Assembly: GCF_009796285.1 (NCBI RefSeq)
Contig: NZ_CP047020.1
Location: 9,486,001 to 9,550,000, forward strand
DNA from: Streptomyces broussonetiae
GTDB lineage: Bacteria; Actinomycetota; Actinomycetes; Streptomycetales; Streptomycetaceae
Reading direction: 5' to 3'
DNA length: 64,000 nucleotides
Part shown: positions 1 through 8,406 of the stretch, one piece after another
Position numbering within the stretch: position 1 is the first letter of the stretch
Layout: the number at the start of each line of letters is the position of its first letter
Position numbers and translations under genes: made by a program
The notes under the pieces: generated by a model
Told to the model about the DNA's origin: nothing
Seen by the model: only the letters and a program-made list of their open reading frames with translations
Databases searched by the model: none

Positions 1-251
1 GCCCGGGAGAGGTCACTTCGAGGCAGAACTGTGACGGGCCACGGCCCTTTGGGGCCGGGCAGGCTTCTTATCAGGCCACCGAGGTGGGCCGGGTCGGCGC
101 CGACCGCCCGCCATAGTCGGACAGTTCATAGGCAAGGCACCCGTGGGGGCCACTTTTGTCACGAGTCACGACTACGACGAGGCGACCGACGTCAACCCTG
201 CCAGCCGGTCCCGGACCAGCCAGATGAAGACTCACAGTCTTTCGTCAAGCC

Positions 252-480
252 ATGTTCTCGGAGCCATGCGGGGAACCTCATTGCCCGGACGACCGACCGG
301 CCAGGGAGGGAGGAACGGCCCCCTCCTACCAGCCCCCAACCGCCCAGCTGGCCCGGGCCTTGCGCGCCATCCGCTCCTGGCTCTCCCCGGCCACCAACCT
401 GAACCGCGGGTGGCGAGCCTGGACCGACATGGACCCACCCTCCGAACCCCAGGCGATGATCGGCGAATTCACCAGGGTAC
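252..480 (+). pseudogene. possible IS701-like transposase C-terminal remnant
   Basis: One plus-strand frame reads AQLARALRAIRSWLSPATNL followed by a Trp-rich stretch (WRAWTDMDPP) and QAMI. This resembles the C-terminal end of Streptomyces IS701-like transposases, which typically end with a basic helix, a WWxAW-like motif, PPPP and QALL. No start codon, catalytic domain or terminal repeat is nearby, so it is at best a 3' relic. The rest of positions 1-878 shows no gene I can support. The N-terminal half of a similar transposase type lies far away at about 34.8 kb. Confidence 0.3.
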
Positions 481-878
481 GGCTCGTTTCAAGTGGGGGC
501 TGCGGACTGCGCGAGGCCGTCGTTATCCGGTCCGGCAGCGCCGACAGGTTCGGTGACGCGCCGCGAAGACATGCTCGCTGGAGCCAGGCCGCACGGGTGT
601 GTGTGACCTCAAGTCCCGGACCATCGGCCGGCTCTGATGCACACGCCAGCAGTACGCGCGACGGCGGCTCAGTATCGCGATCCACTGGTCTTTGTCCGTC
701 TCACGCCTCCCCTGCTCCGGCAGCCGTGCCTCGTTCGCGTGCGCTTGCGGGGATCGTGGCTTCGGAGCGAACGGCCGGGGTCAGCTCTGCAGCCGGCACT
801 GCTTCGACGTGTGCCAGCCAGGGCTGCGCCTCGGCCGGCCAGAGGCGCACCCGGGCGCAGCCTCACGCTTGGGGCTGG

Positions 879-1472
879 TCAGTCGACCATGTAGAGGTCC
901 CAACCCTGCCACCCACCGTCCTGCGAGGGCCCATTGCAGGGGTAGCCGCGCAGCAGGTCCGAGCCGCCGCGACCGGCGTCGGAGTCGTCCAGGCAGCGGC
1001 CGGTGGCGGCATTCTGGAGCACCTGCTGGAAGTAGGAGGGGTGGGTACCGGTGATCCGGCTGACGACCCTCCACTTCTGCCAGCTGTAGCCGTTGCATGG
1101 GTATCCGCGCAGCAGGTCCGCGCCGTTCGCCCCACCGTTGGAGTCGTCCAGGCACAGCCCGGTGGCGTCATTCTTGAGCGCGGCGTAGGTGTCGCCCCCT
1201 ATGTCTTCTATTTCGATCACGCGCCATTTCTGCCAGTTGTAGCCGTTGCACGGGTAGCCCCGCAGGAGGTTGCCGCTGATGGCGTTCGAGTCGATCGAGT
1301 CGTCCACGCAGCGGCCGGTGTTGTTGTTCCCGCCGATCTGGTAGTCGTGTGGCCATGAAAAGCTGGCGGTGTTGCCGAATGCGACGGCCGGGCCGGTCGT
1401 CATGGCGACGCCGCTGAGAGCGAGGGCGCCGGCGACGGCACCCTGTACGGCCCGCTTGGTGACTTTGCGCAT
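879..1472 (-). CDS. secreted ricin B-type lectin domain protein
   Basis: A 197-residue exported protein made almost only of a ricin-type beta-trefoil lectin module. Residues 1-31 form a Sec signal peptide (basic MRKVTKR, hydrophobic core, cleavage after AVA). Three repeats follow, each with a GRCxDDS-like start, LLRGYPCNG in the middle and a QxW motif (Q81-W83, Q132-W134, Q189-W191). Six cysteines (55, 75, 107, 126, 160, 179) are placed to form one disulfide per repeat. The start was chosen over an upstream in-frame codon because GGGGAG lies just before this ATG and the signal peptide begins here. Ricin-type modules bind galactose- or xylose-type sugars and are usually attached to hydrolases. 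This one stands alone, so it is probably a free secreted lectin; its ligand is unknown. Confidence 0.85.
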   Translation of the reverse strand: MRKVTKRAVQGAVAGALALSGVAMTTGPAVAFGNTASFSWPHDYQIGGNNNTGRCVDDSIDSNAISGNLLRGYPCNGYNWQKWRVIEIEDIGGDTYAALKNDATGLCLDDSNGGANGADLLRGYPCNGYSWQKWRVVSRITGTHPSYFQQVLQNAATGRCLDDSDAGRGGSDLLRGYPCNGPSQDGGWQGWDLYMVD

Positions 1473-1579
1473 GATGTCTACTCCCCGTTCATGTATGCGG
1501 GTCTGCATGGGCGTTGCCCTGTTGGCTGCCGTTTGGAGTCCCGTTTCCCGTACGAATCCGTCCACCTCGCTCGGTTCCT

Positions 1580-1693
1580 TCAGCTCGCCATTGCCTTCAG
1601 AGGAACCGCACCTTTGCGGGATTGATCAACTCTGTGTCGGATACGGACCAGGAGATCGATCAGCGGCGACTCGCCGCACTTTGAAACAGCCAT
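1580..1693 (-). CDS. 37-residue micro-protein, last gene of DUF5317 operon
   Basis: A short reading frame, MAVSKCGESPLIDLL at the start and AVPLKAMAS at the end, with one cysteine at residue 6 and a basic middle (RIRHRVDQSRKG). It is preceded by an almost perfect Shine-Dalgarno, GGAAGGAGGACC directly before the ATG, which is the main evidence that it is translated. It lies 117 nt downstream of the second of two tandem micro-genes and has the same orientation as the DUF5317 gene, so it probably belongs to the same transcript. No homology is recognised. It could be a signalling peptide precursor or a chance frame with a good ribosome site. Confidence 0.45.
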   Translation of the reverse strand: MAVSKCGESPLIDLLVRIRHRVDQSRKGAVPLKAMAS

Positions 1694-1810
1694 GGTCCTC
1701 CTTCCGTTGCGGGATACGGCTCGATCTGTTCGGACAGGCCCCAAAGCGGCAGCGTCGGGGGTGGGATGTTCGGCGGAGGGTGAGGCCTGGCCGTGCAGCA
1801 AGCCGACCGG

Positions 1811-1918
1811 TCAGCCGCCGCCCCAGCCGGGGGCGCCGAGGGTGTAGAGGAGGACGGCGACCGAGGCCAGGGTGAATGTGGTCAGCGCCAGGCGCTGCCA
1901 GGGGATGATCCGAAGCAT
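1811..1918 (-). CDS. 35-residue membrane micro-protein (paralogue B)
   Basis: A 35-residue peptide: MLRIIPW leader, QRLALTTFTLASVAVLLYTL as a single membrane-spanning segment, then GAPGWGGG and stop. AAGGAG sits 7 nt before the ATG. It is a clear paralogue of the gene just upstream (1970-2077): the two share QRLALT-x-x-TLASVAVLLYTLGAP-x-W and a Gly-rich C-terminus, differing mainly in the first six residues and around the final Trp. Conservation of length, hydrophobic segment, C-terminus and ribosome site in both copies argues that both are real genes. The function is unknown; the DUF5317-like membrane protein encoded upstream is the likely partner. Confidence 0.7.
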   Translation of the reverse strand: MLRIIPWQRLALTTFTLASVAVLLYTLGAPGWGGG

Positions 1919-1969
1919 TGAAGACTCCTTGAGGTCGGTGGTGTCGGAGTGTGGCCGTCGGCGGATCAG

Positions 1970-2077
1970 TCAGCCGCCGGTCCAGTTGGGGGCGCCGAGG
2001 GTGTAGAGGAGGACGGCGACCGAGGCCAGGGTGAGTGCGGTCAGCGCCAGGCGCTGCCGGGTGAGGGTGTGGGGCAT
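1970..2077 (-). CDS. 35-residue membrane micro-protein (paralogue A)
   Basis: A 35-residue peptide starting MPHTLTRQ, with the hydrophobic helix LALTALTLASVAVLLYTL and the C-terminus GAPNWTGG. AAGAAAGG precedes the ATG. Its first 37 nt overlap the end of the DUF5317-like gene in another frame, which suggests translational coupling. A tandem paralogue follows 51 nt downstream. The N-terminus is positively charged, so a single-span protein with the short Gly/Trp tail outside is a reasonable topology guess. No known family was recognised. Possibilities are a small membrane subunit of the DUF5317 protein or a peptide precursor whose C-terminal tail is released; neither is proven. Confidence 0.72.
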   Translation of the reverse strand: MPHTLTRQRLALTALTLASVAVLLYTLGAPNWTGG

Positions 2078-2658
2078 GGCTGAGGCCTTTCTTGAGCGGC
2101 GTTTGCTGGGTGGTGCATGGCGGTTGCCACGAGCAGGGCCGCGGCGATGGCGAGGAGCATGTCGCCGATGCTGACGACGGCGTGCAGAGGCGGAACGGGG
2201 ATCGTGTCGCCCAGGGCGAGCAGGCGGGTGCCGTGATCGGCCGGCACGTTCTTGGCAGTCTGGGACCCGGCGCGCAGCCCGGCGACGGCCGCCGCGGAGG
2301 GACTGTAGGGCATCCGGCCGTTGACGGCGATCGGCAGAGCATTGAGAACGGCACCCGTGAGTGCCAGTCCCACCGCCGTCTTCAGCGGCCAGGTCCTGCC
2401 TCGCGCGTTGACGCCCAGCCAGAGGAGGGCAAGGGCGATGGCCAACGCAAGCAGCGGTGCCCTGAGATGGCGTCCGGCAGCTCCGGGAAGGCCGGCGGTA
2501 GCCAGCTGCGCGACCTGCACGACAGCCGCGAGCCACAGCAGCCACAGCCATCGCAGCCGCACGCCTGCGATCCTGCTCAGCCGGCCACCGCCGAGATACC
2601 CCGCAACCGCTCCGACGGCAACCGGTCCCCCGAACAGGATCAGCGGGGTGACGCCCAT
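2041..2658 (-). CDS. DUF5317-like integral membrane protein
   Basis: A 205-residue polytopic membrane protein with about five hydrophobic segments. The pattern LNALPIAVNGRMPYS in the middle and TIPVPPLHAVVSIGDMLLAI near the C-terminus matches what I remember of the DUF5317 family (N-G-x-MP, then a proline-rich turn and SIGD). The biochemical role of the family is unknown. The ATG at 2658 was chosen because the first helix starts there; the frame stays open upstream but without membrane-protein character. It is the first gene of a minus-strand operon with two tandem 35-residue peptides and a 37-residue peptide downstream, and its stop overlaps the first of these. Family assignment rests on motif memory only. 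Confidence 0.72.
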   Translation of the reverse strand: MGVTPLILFGGPVAVGAVAGYLGGGRLSRIAGVRLRWLWLLWLAAVVQVAQLATAGLPGAAGRHLRAPLLALAIALALLWLGVNARGRTWPLKTAVGLALTGAVLNALPIAVNGRMPYSPSAAAVAGLRAGSQTAKNVPADHGTRLLALGDTIPVPPLHAVVSIGDMLLAIAAALLVATAMHHPANAAQERPQPCPTPSPGSAWR

Positions 2659-3406
2659 GGCCCCACCCCGCAGGTGACGCGTCCCCGCACGTTCATCCCC
2701 CACCTCGCTGCATTCTGGCGCCGCAGGATCCAAGCCGTTCTGGGCGCGACGTCCCCGGCCCAACTGGGCATGACTGGTCCTTTCGCTGCACGCACTGGTG
2801 CGTTCCGTCATGAATCTAGGGCTGGCAAGGCGCCGTGGGGAGTGTCCATCTGCACAGTGAGCAGAGGGTTCCGGTGCCGCAGTGCACAGCGAGCCAGGAG
2901 AGCGGCCCGGCATGAACAGGCCGTGCTGCGAACTCAGTTGCACACGCCTTGGGCAGAGCAGAGGTGCGTCGGGTATCGTGCAATCAATCGGCTGACCTGC
3001 GAAATCGGTCACTCGCTCAGCCCCTGGCACAGGGGAAATGAGCCCGTGTTCATCTCGAAGCATCTGTGGTGCTCACCGGAACGCATCTGCCGCCCGACCT
3101 TGGCAGAAGGCCGGCCGCGCCCCCGCATCGAAGTTCCCGGGGTCCCTGCTGGGAACATGGTGGGCACACAAGGCTGGAGAAGACCCGAGAAGGATCACGA
3201 AAGCTCTCGTACTGAATTCACTCAACCATCCCGTTGACCTGCGCAAACGGGCGATCATCATGACGGGGTAAGAAGGATCGATGATCCAATGATCATGCTG
3301 GCCAAAGAAGGAGCCTCTGGTTTGCTCTTCTGCCACGGGTGTGTCTAGCTTCTGCGGCCACAGCGCCGCCTCCACGGGGGAAGCGGGTCATGGGAGGGAG
3401 CCGTTG
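2659..3406. other. intergenic region between divergent DUF5317 operon and STAND gene
   Basis: About 750 nt without a gene I can support. Several open frames exist on both strands but they lack ribosome sites, domains or a plausible composition. The region must hold the promoters of the divergent flanking genes. The last 150 nt before the STAND gene are less GC-rich than the surroundings (for example around 3250-3300, with TGATCCAATGATCATG), which fits a promoter. Confidence 0.5.
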
Positions 3407-6400
3407 ATGGCGGGGCGTCGGGAAAGCCCGCTGGATCCCAGTCTGGGGCCGGTTAAGCGATTTGCTGCCGAGTTACGCAAACTCCGGGCGGAGGCCGGGA
3501 GTCCGACGTATCGGGTGATGGCGCAGCGGTCCGGTCAAGGGGCGAGCACGCTGTCGCAGGCTGCCTCCGGTGAGCGGCTCCCTACGTTGCCGGTCGTTCT
3601 CGCCTACGCCCGCGCTTGCGGCGGCGAAGAGACGGAGTGGGAGGCGCGGTGGCGTGAGACGGCCGCCGAGTCAGCGGCCGAGCCGCGCAGGGAGGATGGG
3701 GATGTCCAGCCGCCCTACCGTGGCCTTGCCCGTTTCGAGCCGGGGGATCGGGACCTGTTCTTCGGTAGGGATGTGCTGGTTGCCGAACTGGCCGCGCTCT
3801 TGAACGCCCATCGATTGGTTGCTGTCGTGGGCGCATCGGGCAGCGGAAAGTCTTCGCTGCTGCGCGCCGGCCTCATCCCGCGCCTGCGTATCCCCGACCC
3901 TGCTGGCCCGCGGGCGGCCGCCATTCGTATCCTCACCCCCGGGCCACATCCGGTCGCCACGCACACCGGCGCGATGACACCGCGCGAAGCTGACGGCGAC
4001 ACGGTGGTCGTCGTCGACCAGTTCGAGGAGCTGTACACGTTGTGCCAGGATCCGGCAGAGCGTGCGGCGTTCATCGACCTGCTGGTGACCGCCGTCCAGC
4101 CGAACAGCGGAGTGCGTGTCGTGATCGCTGTGCGGGCGGACTTCTTCGGCCGCTGTGCCGAGCACCACCACCTCGCTGGAGCGCTGCGGCAGGCCACGCT
4201 TCTGGTCGGACCCATGAGCCCGGCCGAGTTACGCGAAGCAATTGTCAAACCGGCTGCCGCGGCAGGATTGATCGTGCAACGCGAGCTGACAGCGAAGATC
4301 GTCAACGACGTCGCTGACGAACCCGGCGGGTTGCCGCTGATGTCCCACGCGCTCCTGGAGACCTGGTACCGCCGCAGGGGCCGTGCGTTGACCGTGGAGA
4401 TGTATCAGGCCACAGGCGGTATCCATGGCGCGATCGCCAAGAGCGCAGAGCAGGTGTACTCAGCGCTCTCGGATACGGAGGCCACAGCCGCCCGTCGGAT
4501 GCTGCTGCGGCTGATCTCGCCCGGGGACGGAACCCCTGATACCCGCCACCCTACCGATCATGCCGCGCTGGACACCGACTCCCCTGAGGCCAGGAACGTT
4601 CTTGCGCAACTGGTCCGGGTACGCCTGCTCACCCTCGACGGCGACACGGTCGAGCTAGCCCACGAAGCACTGATCACGGCTTGGCCCCGGCTCCAGCTCT
4701 GGGTCGAGGAGGCCCGCGACCGCCTGCGTGTCCACCACCAGCTCACCGAAGCCGCGCGCACATGGAAGGCCCTCGGACAAGACCCAGGAGCCTTGTATCG
4801 CGGCACACGACTGGCCGCGGCCGAGGAGTGCTTCGCTGGACGTCGCGCGGACCTGATCCCGGTCGAGTGTGCCTTTCTCGACGCCAGCATCGTCGCACGC
4901 GAGCAGGAACTGCGCGGGGCGTGGCGAACGGCCCGACGGCTTCGGCGGCTGCGGGTGGCAATCTCCGCAATCGCGGTCTTGGCGATGCTTGTCGGCCTGG
5001 TGGCGTGGCAGCAGGACCAGACCGGGCAGCGGCGCCTCGCCGACGCGGCATCCCGACGCGTCGCGGCGCTCGCGGAAAGCATGCGGTACGCCGACCCGCT
5101 CACCGCTCTGCGCCTCAGCGTGGCCGCATGGCGCATCAGCCCCACACTGGAAGCCAGGACTGCGCTCCTGGGCGCTTCCACCCAGCCCGAGCAGGATGCC
5201 TTCGCCGTACCAGGCCCGGCCGGCCAAAGCGCCGAGGACCCCTCCTTCCTGAGCACCGACGGCAGCACGTTGGTGACCGGCGGCACCGGATACGCACAGC
5301 TGTGGGACCTGACCAGCCGCCGCCTCCTGCGTGCGCCGCCTGTTGGTAAGGACGACCGCCTGATGGAGGCGTCCTCCGACGCCAGGCGGTTACTGTTCCG
5401 TACCTCGGACGCGTGGGAGGTGCTCGACGCGGCCTCCGGCGCGTCAACCCGGTTGCCGCTCCCCGCCTCCGACGGAATCGTGCTCTTCGGTCCGACCGAA
5501 GACACGTTTCTTTTCTATGACGAACCCGGCCACTTTGCCAGGATGTGGCGTCTGCCGCGTCGCCACCGAGCCCCGGTTGTTTCCGAGCGCACGAATCAGG
5601 GGCCAGGGACGGTATGTGCCCGGACCGGTGACCTGCTTGTGTGGGACGGCGGCAGCGAACGTCGACTGGGCAGGAGGGGGCCGTGGGCCTCCGCTGTGCG
5701 ACTGGCCTGCGGTCCACACGGCGATGCGGTTGGGTCGTACGCGCTGCACATGGATGCGGACCACCTCGTCATCGTCGCCGGCAACCGCATACACATCTGG
5801 AGCCTGCGTACGGGAAAGGAAGGCCCGTCCATCCCTGCGACGGCACGCACCTTCGTGTCCATCACCCCCGACGGCCGGTTTCTTACGGTCGCCGACAAGA
5901 GGGCCATTGCTCTGTGGCGGCTCGGCAGCTCCGCCGGTCCGGTCTTCCGGTATCCCCTGCAGGGCCGCTGGGTCGCGGAAGTGAGCCTGGACCAGCGCCG
6001 AAAGCTGATCCGGTACCTCGAAGCGGGCTTCTCGACCGCGCCCGTCATCCGGACTCTCTACGTCGGGGACGCCCTTGACTCTGATTGGAGGACCGACGGA
6101 GTCCAGACGCCGCCTCCTGCCGCCGATCCCGGCCGCCCGGTCGAGAGCCAGATGACGGCTATGGACGTGGCCCCCGGTGACGGAGGCCGGGTGGCGACCG
6201 GCGACGGCACGGGGTGGGTCACCCTGTGGGACCGGACAATTAAGCACCGGTTCGGCATGTTCGACGCCGTGCCCACCGACGCGGAGGACGGCAAACCCCA
6301 TCCGGTCTCCGCGCTCGCCTACTCACCGGACAGCCGTATCCTGGCTGCCGCAGGCGGCAGCAGTGTCCGGCTGTGGGACGCCGCGTCATCCCGTCCGCTG

Positions 6401-6619
6401 GGGACGACCCTGCTCGCGGCGGGGGACGACGTGGTCTCCTTGGCCTTCAACCGCGCCGGGACAACCCTCATCGTTCACGGTGCCCATACACCGCCACGTG
6501 CCTACCCGATATCACCGCAGCTCGTTGCTGCATCCGTATGCGCCCGCGCAGGGTCCGGCCTGAGCCCTGCCGCCTGGAAGACATTCATTCCGGATGTCTC
6601 GTACCAGCAGACCTGTTGA
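3407..6619 (+). CDS. HTH-STAND NTPase-WD40 regulatory protein
   Basis: A 1070-residue modular signalling protein. Residues about 10-70 form an XRE-like helix-turn-helix (RFAAELRKLRAEAG, then YRVMAQRSG and STLSQAASGERLP). A STAND/NACHT-type NTPase follows, with PYRGLARFEP and FFGRD, Walker A GASGSGKSS at 142-150 and Walker B VVVVDQFEE near 200-208. A hydrophobic helix at about 515-534 (ISAIAVLAMLVGLVAW) may anchor it in the membrane. The C-terminal half carries degenerate WD40/beta-propeller repeats (YAQLWDL, IHIWSL, VTLWDR, VRLWDA). GGGAGGGAG 6 nt before the ATG fixes the start. In this family NTP binding and oligomerisation are controlled by the propeller. It is monocistronic, so its target is not apparent. 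Confidence 0.88.
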   Translation: MAGRRESPLDPSLGPVKRFAAELRKLRAEAGSPTYRVMAQRSGQGASTLSQAASGERLPTLPVVLAYARACGGEETEWEARWRETAAESAAEPRREDGDVQPPYRGLARFEPGDRDLFFGRDVLVAELAALLNAHRLVAVVGASGSGKSSLLRAGLIPRLRIPDPAGPRAAAIRILTPGPHPVATHTGAMTPREADGDTVVVVDQFEELYTLCQDPAERAAFIDLLVTAVQPNSGVRVVIAVRADFFGRCAEHHHLAGALRQATLLVGPMSPAELREAIVKPAAAAGLIVQRELTAKIVNDVADEPGGLPLMSHALLETWYRRRGRALTVEMYQATGGIHGAIAKSAEQVYSALSDTEATAARRMLLRLISPGDGTPDTRHPTDHAALDTDSPEARNVLAQLVRVRLLTLDGDTVELAHEALITAWPRLQLWVEEARDRLRVHHQLTEAARTWKALGQDPGALYRGTRLAAAEECFAGRRADLIPVECAFLDASIVAREQELRGAWRTARRLRRLRVAISAIAVLAMLVGLVAWQQDQTGQRRLADAASRRVAALAESMRYADPLTALRLSVAAWRISPTLEARTALLGASTQPEQDAFAVPGPAGQSAEDPSFLSTDGSTLVTGGTGYAQLWDLTSRRLLRAPPVGKDDRLMEASSDARRLLFRTSDAWEVLDAASGASTRLPLPASDGIVLFGPTEDTFLFYDEPGHFARMWRLPRRHRAPVVSERTNQGPGTVCARTGDLLVWDGGSERRLGRRGPWASAVRLACGPHGDAVGSYALHMDADHLVIVAGNRIHIWSLRTGKEGPSIPATARTFVSITPDGRFLTVADKRAIALWRLGSSAGPVFRYPLQGRWVAEVSLDQRRKLIRYLEAGFSTAPVIRTLYVGDALDSDWRTDGVQTPPPAADPGRPVESQMTAMDVAPGDGGRVATGDGTGWVTLWDRTIKHRFGMFDAVPTDAEDGKPHPVSALAYSPDSRILAAAGGSSVRLWDAASSRPLGTTLLAAGDDVVSLAFNRAGTTLIVHGAHTPPRAYPISPQLVAASVCARAGSGLSPAAWKTFIPDVSYQQTC

Positions 6620-6858
6620 CACGCCCCGGGGTATGGGTGATGCCGCCCGTTCCGTCGGTGTGCAGGAGGTGCCCCGAATCCCTGATGGCGAAGGGTCTGG
6701 ATTGGATGACAAGAGTCGTGCGGCCAGGCAGCAGGGAAGCCTCCAGGCACAGATCTATTCCATGATTGGCCCAGTTCGTCACTCTCCAAATAGACCACAG
6801 GTCCGGGCCACTAGGGCGTGTGTCGGAAGTGGATCTCGAGGTCGGATGATCTTGTTCT

Positions 6859-7730
6859 GTGGCACGTGGAGATCTGACGGATGCGCAGTGGGCCCGCCTG
6901 GAGCCGCTGTTGCCTCCGGGCAAGAAGCCGGGGCGCCCGCCGATATGGACCAGCCGGCAGCTGATTGACGGCATACGGTTTCGCACCCCCACCGGCGTCC
7001 CCTGGCGGGACGTACCAGAGCGGTACGGCCCATGGGCCCAGTTGTACGACCTGTTCAGGCGCTGGCAGCGGGACGCCTGGCAGCGGATCTTCGCCGCGTT
7101 GCAGGCCCAGGCCGACGCCTAGGAGTTCATTACCTGGGACCTCAACATCGACTCCACCGTGTGCCGGGCCCACCAGCACGCCGCCGGGGCGCGGAAAAAG
7201 GGGACCTGCAGAAGGAGCCACCCGGTGGCGTCGCCGTCGAGCCGGACGACGATGGGCTCGGACGCTCGCGCGGTGGCCTGACCACCAAGCTCCACCTGGC
7301 CGTCGAGCAGGGGCAGAAGCCTATGTCCATCGTGATCACGGCCGGGCAGCGAGGCGACTCCCCGCAGTTCGAGCCCGTCCTGAACAAGGTCCGCGTCGCC
7401 CGCCAGGGGGCTGGCCGTCCGCGCACCCGGCCCCGTCGGGTCCGAGCCGACAAGGCGTACGCCTCCCGCAAGAACCGTGCCTACCTGCGACGTCGCGGTA
7501 TCCGCTGCACCATCCCGGACAAGGCTGACCAGGCCCGTAACCGCAAGAAGCTCCGCTCTCGGGGCGGGCGGCCGCCGAAGTTCGACGCAGAGGATTACAA
7601 GGCCCGGCAGGCGGTTGAGTGCGGCATCAATCGCCTCAAAAGGCACCGTGCCGTGGCCACGAGGTACGACAAACTCGCGGTCCGCTACGAAGCAACCGTG
7701 CTCATTGCAGCGATTCACGAGTGGCTCTGA
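6859..7730 (+). pseudogene. IS5-family transposase, interrupted
   Basis: A transposase of the two-frame IS5 type. The first frame (GTG at 6859) encodes the N-terminal DUF4096-like part (LTDAQWARLEPLLPPG, WRDVPERYGPW) and ends at TAG 7120-7122. The same frame continues past the stop with ITWDLNIDSTVCRAHQHAAG. The catalytic half then continues in a second frame after an AAAAAG run near 7196 (GGLTTKLHLAVEQG, RADKAYASRKNR, ECGINRLKRHR, EWL end). The frame change at an A-run is typical of programmed -1 frameshifting in IS5 elements. The in-frame TAG is not, so this copy is probably inactive. Confidence 0.8.
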
Positions 7731-7811
7731 CCGCGGTAAACCCTTCGGCAGCATCACCTGGCGGGCCTTTCTTGCCCCTGCTCGGGTACATCGACTTCTA
7801 CGACGGTACCG

Positions 7812-8261
7812 TCAGGCGAGGTTGTCGGTGACGTGCTGGAGTACGGAGACCGCCGTCGCGTAGTCCTCCTCCGTGATGTCGCCGAGGAGCTCCGAGCGCA
7901 CCCGGTCCATGTGTTCCTTCGCCGTCGCCAGGCCCTCGTGGCCCTGTTCCGTGAGAGTCAGCCGGCCGTCCGCGCCGACGCCGAGCCAGCCCCGGTGCAC
8001 GAGGGCGTCGGCGGCGTGGACCATCACCTGGGTGTCCATGCCGTAGGGCACGTCCAGGGCACGGATCTCTTCTTTGGTGAGGCCGTGCTCGGCCCGGACG
8101 ATGTTGTTGAGCGCCCACCACTGGGGCTGGGTCACGTCGATGCGCGCCAGGGCAGCCTGCGCATGCCGCAGGATCGCCTCGGTGGCGCCCCAGGCAACCA
8201 GGGCGATCGGCCGCTGGTCGAGCGCGGTCGTGTTGTTCCGCGGGGTGCTTATGGTCGTCAT
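7812..8261 (-). CDS. MarR-family transcriptional regulator
   Basis: A 149-residue winged-helix regulator. QPQWWALNNIVRAEHGLTKE and the following VMVHAADALVHRGWLGVGAD fit the MarR DNA-binding helices and the wing, and the C-terminus (EHMDRVRSELLGDITEEDYA) fits the dimerisation helices. MarR proteins are dimeric repressors released by phenolic ligands, oxidants or drugs. The gene lies between the remnants of two IS5-type transposases and points away from the broken oxidoreductase downstream at 8572. Its natural target may once have been that oxidoreductase; alternatively it arrived as a passenger of the element. The frame is intact. Confidence 0.8.
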   Translation of the reverse strand: MTTISTPRNNTTALDQRPIALVAWGATEAILRHAQAALARIDVTQPQWWALNNIVRAEHGLTKEEIRALDVPYGMDTQVMVHAADALVHRGWLGVGADGRLTLTEQGHEGLATAKEHMDRVRSELLGDITEEDYATAVSVLQHVTDNLA

Positions 8262-8306
8262 GATCGTGAGGCTAGGACCTCAAGCGCGGTTGAGGTCAAG
8301 GCCGGT

Positions 8307-8406
8307 TCAGACCAGCGGCCACCGCGCAGCCGCCACGAGATGCGACGAACTCGCCGTGCACCAAGAGGCAACCGTACTGGTCGCAGTCCTCAACAAGTGG
8401 CTGTGA
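8307..8406 (+). pseudogene. IS5-family transposase C-terminal fragment
   Basis: The final 32 codons of an IS5-type transposase: HRAAATRCDELAVHQEATV then LVAVLNKWL and stop. It aligns with the end of the transposase at 6859-7730 (HRAVATRYDKLAVRYEATV, then LIAAIHEWL) but is clearly divergent, so it derives from another element. The IS right end (CACTTTCGCAACAGACCC) lies 5 nt downstream. Confidence 0.75.

Noticed and set aside
879..1472. Treating the ricin-type protein as a glycosidase or toxin.
   Set aside because: There is no catalytic domain; the signal peptide is followed directly by the three lectin repeats and stop.
2092..3237. A 381-codon plus-strand frame across the DUF5317 operon.
   Set aside because: It is antisense to a protein with clear membrane helices, is rich in Arg/Gln/Gly without any domain and has no ribosome site.
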